From the NCBI RefSeq assembly GCF_002078875.1, contig NC_034412.1:33914793-33978792 (forward strand): DNA of 64,000 nt. Direction: 5' to 3'. The DNA comes from Numida meleagris (lineage: Eukaryota > Chordata > Aves > Galliformes > Numididae). The notes below the pieces were generated by a model. That model was not told the DNA's origin. It searched no databases and saw only the letters and a program-made list of their open reading frames with translations. Every line of letters starts with the position of its first letter. The stretch's first letter is position 1. Positions 37,993 to 48,150 of the stretch are shown here, one piece after another. The position numbers were made by a program, and so were the translations under genes.

Positions 37993-38980
37993 ACCATAGA
38001 ATCATAGAATTAGCTAGGTTGGAAAAGACCTACAAGATCACCTAGTCCAACCATCCACCTACCACCAACAACCCCACTAAACCATGTCTCTCAACACTAT
38101 ATCTAAACGTTTCTTGAACACCTCCAGGGACGGTGACTCAACCACCTCCCTGGGCAGCCCATTCCAGTGCCTGACCACTCTTTCAGAAAAGTAGTATTTC
38201 CTAATGTCCAGTCTAACTCTCCCCTGGCACAGCTTGAAGCCATTCCCCCTCGTCCTGTCACTAGTTACAAGAGAGAAGAGGCCGACCCCCAGCTCACTAC
38301 AATCTCCCTTCATGTAGTTATAGAGAGTGATAAGGTCCCCCCTGAGCCTCCTCTTCTCCAGACTGAACAATCCCAGCTCCCTCAGCCGCTCCTCATAAGG
38401 CCTGTGCTCCAGACCCCTCACCAGCTTTGTCGCCCTCCTCTGAACACGCTCCAGGGCCTCGATGTCTTTCTTGCAGTGAGGGGCCCAAAACTGGACACAG
38501 TACTCGAGGTGGGGCCTCACCACGGCTGAGTACAGAGGGACAATGACTTCCCTACTCCTACTGGCAACACTATTTCTGATACAAGCCAGGATGCCATTGG
38601 CCTTCTTGGCCACCTGGGCACACTGCTGGCTCATGCTCAGCCAAGCATCGACTAATACCCCCAGGTCCATTTCCTCCACACAACCTTCCAGCCACTCTGC
38701 CCCAAGCCTGTAGCATTGCCTGGGGTTGTTGTGGCCGATGTGCAGGACCCGGCCCTTGGTCTTGTTGAACCTCATCCCATTGGCTTCCGCCCAGAGATCC
38801 AGCCTGTCCAGATCTCTCTGTAGGGCCTCTCTACCCCCAGGCAGATCAACACTTCCTGCCAGCTTGGTGTCGTCTGCAAACTTACTGAGGGTGCTCTCAA
38901 TGCCCTCATCCAGGTCATCAATAAAGATATTGAAGAGGACAGCCCCCAGCACCGACCCCTGGGGAACACCACTCGTGAAG
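37993..38980 (-). mobile_element. Young CR1 LINE, 5'-truncated, about 1 kb
   Basis: The element is in reverse orientation. Its 3' terminal octamers are seen as 'catagaatcatagaatta' at 37995, followed by the 3' untranslated region, the stop codon near 38077 and an uninterrupted coding region up to the S-G-V-P-Q-G motif near 38973. Upstream of that the match to CR1 ends, so the finger and most of the palm of the reverse transcriptase, the endonuclease and ORF1 are missing. The copy is nearly identical over 375 bases to the one at 5634 (about eight differences by eye), and its reading frame is unbroken, so it is one of the younger insertions in the window. Confidence 0.96.
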
Positions 38981-39069
38981 TAATCATGTACAGCAGCTAC
39001 AAATTGAGCAAACTGTAGATAAAATAGAACCAGGGCTGATCGACTTCTGCCTCTTCCTACTAACCACAA
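38077..39069 (-). pseudogene. Truncated CR1 reverse-transcriptase C-terminal ORF (330 codons)
   Basis: This is the longest open frame in the window. Residues 1 to about 30 come from flanking DNA and are meaningless. From residue 33 on the protein is CR1: [10 protein letters not shown] (33-42), the F-A-D-D-T-K catalytic box (64-69; bases 38863-38880), and the thumb/connection region with [18 protein letters not shown] near residues 187-204. It continues with [20 protein letters not shown] and ends in VVRHWNGLP and the last D-M-V. The first catalytic Asp block (Y-L-D-F-S-K-A-F) lies upstream of the truncation and is absent, so no polymerase activity is possible. There is no promoter or splice context for a host gene. 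The intact frame reflects youth, not selection. Confidence 0.93.
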
Positions 39070-39984
39070 ACTCTAGTACAATTTGAGTAACATCATTCTT
39101 GGTCCCTACTCAGTCAGAATAGCTTCTCAACTGCGTCCAGTGGAACCGTCAGGTGTAGAATGGCTCATATGTTAATATCATGCCATACACACAATGAAGA
39201 AATGTGAAAGCTTAAGACAACAATGGGAGTGCGCACTAAATTGCCCATTTATTACAAGCAATAACGTTAATCTACTTTCACATGCTGAAAAGTCATCTAA
39301 AAGTTCTTTGCCTCTACTATTTTACTGTTAATGTTTCTGAATCAAAGGGCTTCATAGAGCACACTTAAAATCCCTGAGATGTTATATACCATGTTTCTGT
39401 TTGACCTTACTATGAATAATACAAGCTCTCTTGGCAGACACTATCCAGCAGTAGGAAATACCCCTGGGCTTCTGGACCTTACAAGCTGAAGGAAGCTACA
39501 GATCTACGCCTTTTGACAGGTCAGCCTGTTCAAAAGGAAGGTCATAGTGCCATGGAAACCAATTAAAACATCCCAGTTGTAGTTTTAACTTGCAGAATGG
39601 ATCACAGGCATATAGCCCAGAAATACTGATTCCCAGAGTGGATTATTTCCCTCCTCTCAGTTCCCAGTGGGGACATCAGGCTCTCCTCTGCTTGGAGTAG
39701 TCTCTTGGGCACTGTCAGGTCATGAGGGATCTGTTCTTGCAATGGACATCCTGTGTACCACTGAAGCTAGAGGTCAATCAAGGGAAGTAAATGCAGGTAC
39801 TACAAATAGAAGCATAGAAGTTACAAGGCAAGAGCTGAGTGAAATATCAAGATTAAGGACTGAAGGACTACACAGTTCTGTTTGAGAAGATGGCAAAAAT
39901 GGATCAAAACCATCTTTTTGACTTAGAACTTAGAAAAAGCTTAATCTGTACTAGTTTGGAAAACAGTTGTAAGAGACTTCATAA
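38981..39984. other. Unique DNA between two CR1 copies
   Basis: No gene or repeat family is recognised. A 72-codon frame at 39667-39885 has no domain. Confidence 0.55.
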
Positions 39985-41385
39985 AAATCATGGAATCCTT
40001 TGAGTTGGAAGAGACCGTTAAAGGTCATCTAGTCCAACTCCCTGCAGTGAACAGGGACATGCACAGCTAAGTCAAGCTGCCCAAGGCCCTATCCAGCCTT
40101 GCCTTGAAAGTCTCCAGGGACAGGGCATCCACCACATCTCTAGGCAACCTGTTTCAGTGCCTCACTACCCTCACTGTAAAAGACTTTTTCCTTATATCCA
40201 ACCTAAATCTACCCTCTTCAAGCTTGATGCCATTTCCTGTTGCTCTGTCACCACTGACTCCTAAAGAGTCTGTCCCCTCCTTTCCTGTAGCTCCCCTTTA
40301 GGTATTGAAAGACCGCTCTCAGGTCACCTCACAGCCTTCTCTCCTCCAGGCTGAACAGCCACAGCTCTCTCAGCCTGTCCTCATAGGAGGTGTTCCATCC
40401 CTTGGATCATTTTTGTGGCCCTCCTCTGGATGCACTCCAGCAGGTCCATGTCTCTCCCGTACTGAGGACTCCACATCTGGACACAGTACTCCAGGTGAGG
40501 CCTCACCAGCACAGAGCAGAGGGGCAGGATCACCTCCCTCCTCTTGCTGGCCACACTTCTTTTGATGCAGCCCAGGATACGGTTGGCTTGCTGGACCGCG
40601 AAGGCACATTGCTGGCTCATGTCTAGCTTCCCACCCACCAGTAATCCCAGGTCTTTTTCAGCAGGGCTGCACTCAATCCTTCCATCCCACAGCTTGCCTT
40701 GGCCCAGGTGCAAAATCTTGCATTTGGATTCATTGAACCTCTGGTGTCAACCACACCCCACACCCTTGGTGTCATCGGCAAACTTGCTGAGGGTGCACTT
40801 GACCCCACTGTCAGTGTCACTGATTAAGATATTAAAGAGTATTGGTCCCAGCACTGACCCCTGTGGGACACCACTCATCTCCATCCAGACATGGAGCCAT
40901 TGACCACCATGCACTGGACTCAATCCTGCAGCCAGTTCTTCATCCATTGAACAGTCCACCTATCAAATCCATACCTCTCCAATTTAGAGAGAAGGATGTT
41001 GTGGACAAACATGTCAAAAGCCTCACTGAAGTCCAGATAGATGACATCAGTGGCTCTTCCCTTGTCCCTTGATGCAGTGACACCATCATACAAGGCCACT
41101 ATGTTGGTTAAACAGGATTTGCCATTGGAGAAGCCATGCTGGTTCTCCTGTATCACCTTCCTGACTTCCATGAGCCTTAGCATAGCTTCCATGCTCCATG
41201 ATCTTTCCCAGCACAGAGGTGAGATTGATAGGATGGTAGTTCCTGGGATCCTCCTTTTTACCTTTCTTAAAAATGGGTGTGATGTTGCCTTTTTTTCAGT
41301 CACCAGGGACTTGACCTGATTGCTACAACTTTTCAAATATCATTGGGAGTAATTTCATGGACTCAAACACAAAATTTCTTTATCC
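39985..41385 (-). mobile_element. CR1 LINE, about 1.4 kb, frameshifted
   Basis: A reverse-oriented CR1 with a worn 3' end at 39985 ('catggaatcc', then 'ctagtccaactcc'). Its coding region runs through the whole C-terminal half of the reverse transcriptase. Readable blocks from 5' to 3' (high to low coordinates) are P-M-I-F-E-K (near 41340), K-K-G-N-I-T (near 41280), [20 protein letters not shown] (near 41080-41150), Y-L-D-F-S-E-A-F-D (near 41020-41045) and MKNWLQD (near 40920-40940). These are followed by [11 protein letters not shown] (near 40855-40890), F-A-D-D-T-K (near 40770-40790) and [18 protein letters not shown] (near 40450-40505). The frame changes several times and contains stops, so it is dead. 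It is the same subfamily as the copy at 700. Confidence 0.95.
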
Positions 41386-43356
41386 ATAGAAGTAGTTGCC
41401 ACTCCCCGTTATCTATAATCACAGAATAAGGCCTTAAGGAAAGAGTCAGTGGCATAGGTCAATAATTTCCCCCTGAAATAAAATAAATTTCCCCCTGAAT
41501 CAGTTTGGCCAGGCTGATTTCAGCAGTTTGCTCCAATTCACTCTATTAGCTTTAAAGGGATGCAGTCACATGCTACATATCTGACTATCACTAAAAGCAG
41601 AAATATATATATATATGAATAGACATTATACACATTGGGGTGAACACAAGGAGCACGAGAAAAGCACAAGTTAAATATTTACAAGGAAAGTGAATAAAAA
41701 AACAACATTCTCACATATAAACTGCTTCAAAGCCTCCTCATATCATACGCTCAGGAATCTGTACTGGCTCTTCTTTGCATGCAAGTTTGTTGTTCACTTT
41801 TTAGGCAAAGATTGCAAGGAAATCCAGAAGAGTTAAACCCATGAGTTCTTTGCCTGTACTCTATTGTATTTCACTGAAGTTCAAAGTAACTGGTCCAGTA
41901 CAGTACTAGCTATCAATAGCTAGAGACCTGAAAGGCCTCTTTTCATCAGTATTTTAAATAAACTACTGTTCCGTAATCAGTCTGCTTCTGCAGACAAACA
42001 TGATTCTACTACCACTGCATACAATATTCCTCAACTGTAATGAAGTTTTCCCTTTGATGAAAGCAATTGTAATGACTATGAAAAGAAGCACTACAGATAA
42101 CCACTCTGCTCTCGATAATTAAAGATGAAAATGAACAGGCACCAAAAAAGCCGCAAGAAACTATTATGAACTGAGGCAACAGCGGGAATAAAATGACCAC
42201 AGTGCATAAGAAGAAAATATCTAGGCTGCTTAGGAATGAAAATACATTTTACATCAAATATAAAGGTGTGATGGAGTCAATACAGAAATTCTAAAGCAAA
42301 AGCGGGACTGTTAACAACAAACCAACGGCATGCTCGTTACACGCACAAAGGAAAGGTCATGAACGAGTAATGTCTTCATAGGACAATACAACATTTAAAG
42401 CATCAAGAGAGTTTACAAAGGAGAGATATAAAAGGTATCATACATGAGTCTCAAGTACGTTCAAAGGAAATGGGAAAATCTCTTCAAAAATTGTTTTAAA
42501 AATGTTTCCCTGGAAAGATGATCTGGAGACAGATCATTTCATAAAGCAGTAACCTGTTGTAATAAAAAAACATCTCTCGTTGTGTCAGTACTTCATATTT
42601 CTCATTAACTCTACCTACAGTGGCCTATGTACATTATCTGATGATCTTGAAAATTCTGTGGATCACAAAATTGTGGTGACATTCATATTTCTTCTCTGGA
42701 TCCTTATTTGAAGATTTTTTCATTCCTTGAAGAATAAAGCAGGATGTTTCTTAGAAATTACTGTTAGAGCTGTGCTACCAGATTTTTTTTTTCTTCTAGA
42801 AATTGTACTTTCATATGAGCAGAAGCATTCGGTTTTGTATATTTTTAAGTCAAAATTGCCCTAAGTATCAAATGCTGAACTCTTTTTGCCGAAATAATAT
42901 CCATATGCAAAGGCAATTTTCATGCTCTGTTCCACATGATATTCAATACCTTGCATCTCAGGTCTAGAATACTCCAGATGATTTAAAACAGAAATATAAC
43001 ATGGAAATTCTTCCCTGTGGAAACTGATCCAGTTTGTAATATTTGTTACTAAACTGACAGTATTTACTGGGGAAGGGAGGTGGGGGGGAAGGGATGAAAA
43101 AAGGTATTATTAGCTATTCTCCAGAGTTAATTTGCTTTCCTTTTAAGGTATGGTACCCAGGATTAAAAACCTATGATTCCTTCCTCTCAGTTTGCTACTT
43201 GTATTCATCACTGTGAATCATACGAATTTATTGCAAATCTAGAGACAAGCATCAGGAGAGGAGTCTGAAAATGATGTCAGCAATTTTATTGCTGTTGAAA
43301 GTACTACAAATAAAAAGCCAGAAAGGAAGAAAAAAATCTAATTTCAGGCCACATGT
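41386..43356. other. Unique DNA between CR1 copies
   Basis: No gene is recognised. It contains a short direct repeat of 'atttccccctgaa' near 41467-41500, a short (AT)n run near 41606-41616 and a G-quadruplex motif at 43069-43093. Confidence 0.5.
43069..43093 (+). repeat. Canonical G-quadruplex motif
   Basis: Four G-tracts (G4, G3, G7 and G3) are separated by AA, AGGT and AA, which fits the G3+N1-7 pattern on the plus strand. Confidence 0.85.
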
Positions 43357-44072
43357 CAACCTCCTTTCAGGTACTGGAAGGCCACAATGGGATCTCCCTG
43401 GAGCCTTCTCTTCTCCTAGCTAAACAAGCCCAGTTCCCTCAACCTTTCTTCATAGGAGAGGTGCTCCAGCTCTCTGATCATCTTAGTGGCCCTCCTCTGG
43501 ACTTGTTCCAAGAGCTCCACATTTTTCTTATGCTGGGGACCCCAGGCTTGGACACAGTACTCCAGAAGGGGCCTCACAAGAGCTGAGTAGAGGGGGACAA
43601 TCACCTCCCTCTCCCTGCTGGCCACTCCTTTTTTAATGCAGCCCAGAACATAGTTGGCCCCAAGTCCTTCTCCGCAGTGCTACTCTCAAGGAGTTCTTCC
43701 CCCAGTTTGTATAAATACCTGGGATTGCCCCGGCCCAAGTGCAGCACCTTGCATTTGGCCTTGTTGAAACTCATTAGGTTCACATGGGCCCACTTCTCCA
43801 GCCTGTCCAGGTCCCTCAGGATGGCTTCCCTTCCCCCTACTGTATCAACCGTACTGCTCAGCTCAGTGTCATCTGAAAACTTGATGAGGGTGCACTCAAT
43901 GCTGTCGTCTATGTCATTGATAAAGATGTTGAAAAGCACCAGTCCCAAGACCAACGCCTGAGGGACACCGCTCATGACCGGCCTCCACCCTGACATAGAA
44001 CCATTAATCACAACCCTCTGGCTACATCCAGCCAACCAGTTCTTAATCCATCGAACAGTGCTCAAACCTGAG
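43357..44072 (-). mobile_element. CR1 LINE fragment lacking its 3' end
   Basis: A reverse-oriented CR1 reverse-transcriptase segment. It reads T-V-R-W-I-K-N-W-L (near 44040-44065), M-S-G-V-P-Q (near 43965-43985), F-S-D-D-T-E (near 43868-43890, where F-A-D-D-T-K is usual) and [20 protein letters not shown] (near 43725-43785). After a break come [30 protein letters not shown] and a last SLEKRRL block. At 43657 about 60-65 bases are missing compared with the copies at 38 kb and 40 kb, which shifts the frame. The match stops near 43357, before the last coding part and the 3' untranslated region. CR1 copies are normally cut at the 5' side and keep the 3' end, so this one has lost it secondarily. 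Confidence 0.9.
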
Positions 44073-47000
44073 GGCTATCTGGACTTTATGGATTTTATAT
44101 TCTTCATTTCCAAATATGTTCTGTTAGCAGAACACATCAGGAAGTATTTTCTGGTTTTCACAGGGTTGAAAAAAACATGCAAAATTGAGATGCAGGAATT
44201 AAAGCACTGCTTTGGCAATATTAAAAACCTCCAAAAGTAATTAGGCTTCTGATTCTGCTATGTCATAATCAAATCTAAACACTGAAAATTCCTTACAGTT
44301 TCCCAAGTGGTGGGTGTGGAACCTTATCTGTTATTAATGAAGTTTCCTATGTCATGTGTTACAGAAAACTGTAAATAATGTTTTAAAAAAGTCACTGTTC
44401 CCGTACATCTCAGTTCTCTTTCTGATATTCTATTAAGTGTCAAGTGTACCCAATTTAAGTCCTGGCACTGTATTCACAGTAAAGATTTAGATAACAGATC
44501 TAGATTAAATCAGCAATATACAGGCACTCATCTGCAGCCTCTCTATAAATCGAGCAATGAGACTCAGACAGTTAGTTTTATAAATATAAGCTAGAAACTC
44601 CAAATAGCAGTTAAGCAATTCACTGTTAAACACTACAAGTGAGAGAAGAATGAAAGATTTGTCTATGCAAAAAAATATTTTTATTTCTTTTATCTTAAAT
44701 AATGATTTGCAAATCATTTTCACTCAAATTTAAGAGCAGCTTTTTTTTTTTTTTGGAAAGTGAATAATCCAGATATAAACAAAGTGAGTATTGCCCTACT
44801 CAGCACAGCAAACCCCCCTTGTCCAGCTCAGAAATGGAACCAGAGTCCAAGATCCTTTATGCAGAACAAGGAAAACCTGGGCTTCATGCTGAACTTCAGC
44901 TGAGATTTGCTGTTAGTATTTCTCTAGTAGAAAGCTCATGTGACTATATCAGCTGGGAAAACATTTACATCAACCACCTTCACCTTAAAATGGAAGCACA
45001 GTATCTTGGGCCCTAACAGTATGTCATGAAGATGTATGTCATATTTCCCTACTATATAGGGCTTGAAACTAAATGGATCATTGCTCCACAAGCAAGATAA
45101 GTAAAAACACTGAAAAGCACCACACCAGATTTCCAGAAGGAGAACACAAATTCCCATTTTTCCCCCATTACGATGCTTAAAACAAAACTAACACAAAATG
45201 ACAGAAGTGTGTATGGATAAGGCATTTCTATTTATATGCCTCACACCATTTGCATTTAAATAAAATCATCTTTGATACTGCAGTGCTAGCAGATTTCAAC
45301 TTTCAAGTCATCAGTTTTAAAGAGAGATAATGAAGAATTCAGAGAAGCTAGTTTATCATTTGTTCACTATTTTTACTCATAACTCCAGCAGTGTAGGATT
45401 TAAGCTTGCCAACAATAACTGTTTGGTAAAGATTAAAGTAGCAAGCACATAGCACGTGCTTGTGCCTCAGTTTAACACCAGGCCCGAGTCTCCTCCCTTA
45501 CAATATCTGCAGAGTAGAACAGATCGACAGTTGTTTGGAACATGTTCATTGTCCTATTAACTGATTTGGTTTATGAATACAAAGTAACTTACTTCTCTGC
45601 CCTTGCAACATGAACATCAGGATGAGTTAACAATAATAAGGCACTAGCAGGATATCTGTGTGCAAATCAAACAGAACAGCTTGTCTACAAGTGTTGTAGC
45701 TACCGCCTCCTTAATCAATGGAAGTATTATGTAAAACAAATAACAGTGTTGGATTTTGTGAGTTTGGGGAGGAATTTCTCTTTTTGTTATATAAAGCTTC
45801 TTAAACAACTTAAGAGCTATTTTTATGCCTTCTTTGACACGTGACATGTCCCAACATCAAAATCATGCACTCCAAATGAGAAGACAATTGGATTAGAATC
45901 AAAAACAACAGCTAGTCATCAAATTACTTGATTAAAAAGTAAGATTAGGCAGTAGGTGCATTCTTGACTTCTCTGATGTATTTCTATTCACAAGTACGTT
46001 AAAAGCTTCTTTGCATAGGTGCACTTTCCATTTCATTGCTCCTCATTTCTTTATACAGTGTGACTCTGCCTTGCCAAAAATGGCTTTTTATAGTTGAGGA
46101 GAGTTTTGTAATCCTCTAATTTAAAAGAAACATACAGAGAGCTCAGCTAGCTCTAGCAATAGCTCATGATTTATTTTACAAGCAGTTTCACACAGCTCTT
46201 TACTAAACAGACGTTCTTTGTGCTTTATTACAAGTTTGCTCCATTGAGTCATGCTCTCTGTGGGATGTTGCGTCTATATTTTATTTTACTCTTGCCATTA
46301 ATTACCTTGTGGGCCTGTATCATGTCTCTCTCAGTGTCATTTATTATAACGGCGCCTGCTAGCGTTGCTCAAGTTAAGAGGCTGTCAGTATTTCCATTAG
46401 AAAACCCATCTCTCGGGGGTTTATAAGTCAGCTGTAAAACTTTACTCCTGGTTGATGGTTGGCATACATGGCCACAGCCAGAAGGCTTCTTTCTTTTCTT
46501 AATGTTAACTAAAAAAACCCACAATGTTTTAAAGTCACAGACTCAGACATGAGTTTTGAGACCTTGTTTTTAAGCTCAGAAACAGCTTCATTTCTTTAAG
46601 ACATGCAGGCTATTTGCTGATAATTTAAGTCACTGCTTGTGAGGTTTTTTTTGTTTGTTTGATTTAATGGATTCTAACCAGACCTCTTTTCTATCATTGA
46701 ACTTCCACACTTAACACCTTGCCTCCAAATAACAGGCCCAGATTCTGCTCCTCTGCAGTTGCTGCAATATGAAACAGCTTTCAAATATTCCTTCAAAAAC
46801 AGTGTTTTGTCTGAGGCCACAAACGAAGGCACATTCTCTTCTGCCCTTATCTCTACATCCACTATGCGTTCACTTGTGTTTATTATTTTGTTTCCGCTTT
46901 GAGTAGAACTAGAAGGAGACAACCCGTGAGATTTACATATACCAACATCTGATTCTTATTTCCACTTCTTTTCCCCACAGTTTAGAACAAAAAATGAGTG

Positions 47001-48091
47001 CCCCAAAAGCTTCATCGTAGAGACTTCAGGACAACTTGGAAACCAGAACCCTTAAGGTACAGGCAGCCAAGGAGCATCCGCAACATTCAAAGAGCCAGCA
47101 CCAATGGTAAGGGGCTCAATTGGGCCAAGAACCTTGCCCTATCACATGCAGGTGCCTCAAGATCTGTCTGGACTCCACAAATTTACTATGATCAGGCCAC
47201 GCCTGTAGAACACATTGACAACTCAACAGTCCCTGGATGACATAATAGAAAAATAATGTGAAGTCAGTTCTTCCTGTTCTACTCCAAGCCATCAAGGAAT
47301 GTAACATAAGCTTTCTATGAGAAGACATACCCAAGAGGAAAACAAAACAAACTCAAGAAGCTTGCAGGCTTAATAATATGTATAGATCTTCTAACAAGCA
47401 GAAGGCGCAGGATATACAGATGTTTGATCCCAACAATCCAACTGCAAGAAAGTATCTTTACAGAATAGGAAGGCTATCCACAACTGAATCTATATTAGTT
47501 ATCATAGTGGCTGGTTATTCGTCACATAAATAAGGTATTAAAATTCTGCCTAGATATCTTCTTTCCAAATAGTCTACTGAGCATAAACCACAGCTAGTTT
47601 TCACACATTGCACAATGGAAAGTACATAAAATAAGTCTGAGGTATATCAGTACTGGCACACTGATTGTAACAACAGGCTATTGACACTACCTTACCTCAG
47701 GTTTCTGTTGTTTTAAAAAAAATAATTCATACTTGATGATCTCTTGACTTGTGGTCTCTAAGAAGCTTAGAGACCACAACATTGTAGTATCTGCTTCAGA
47801 GTTTGAATATAGCACAAAGAAATTCAGCTTTATATCATTACTCTTTTAAATCACTTAAGCCAGCACTAAGGAGTTTCATCCTGTCAAGAATACTGTGGCT
47901 GCACAAGAGTGTAAAATCCTTCCAAATCGGTTCAAGTGTCCATGCAGTACCCTTCTCCTCAAGGGAGAGTTTTGAAACACAGCAAAGAAGGGAATCGAGT
48001 AACCCATTAAAACAATCATAAAAACAAAACAAGTTACAGAAGAATATATTAAGTTCCCATTAATCCATATTTTATACATAAACAGCATAAT
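44073..48091. other. Unique AT-rich DNA, candidate conserved element and exon
   Basis: No gene is confirmed. A segment at about 46150-46400 is CpG-containing and holds TTAATTA, and it could be a conserved noncoding element. A possible exon with good splice signals lies at 46981-47106. A perfect hairpin lies at 47749-47779. A poly-T run lies near 44741-44754. Confidence 0.45.
47749..47779. repeat. Perfect 14-bp inverted repeat with 3-nt loop
   Basis: Arm TTGTGGTCTCTAAG (47749-47762) is perfectly complementary to CTTAGAGACCACAA (47766-47779) with AAG between. No repeat family is recognised around it. Confidence 0.92.
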
Positions 48092-48150
48092 CACAGAATC
48101 ATAGAATGGCTTGGGCTGAAAGGGACCCCAAGGATAATAATGTTCCAGTA
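48092..48150 (-). mobile_element. CR1 LINE terminal fragment
   Basis: About 55 bases match the extreme 3' end of CR1 in reverse orientation: 'cacagaatcatagaatggc', then the 'tgggctgaaagggacccca' segment. The remainder is absent, so the copy was truncated within the 3' untranslated region. Confidence 0.85.

Noticed and set aside
38167..38529. A 120-codon plus-strand frame
   Set aside because: It is antisense to the CR1 coding region and has no independent support.
38077..39069. A 330-codon open frame as a possible host gene
   Set aside because: From residue 33 it is the C-terminal part of CR1 reverse transcriptase; the start lies in flanking DNA and the first catalytic Asp block is absent.
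45455..45475. A GTGCCTCAGTTT stretch resembling the tail of a MIR SINE
   Set aside because: Only about 12 bases match and the flanks do not follow the SINE.
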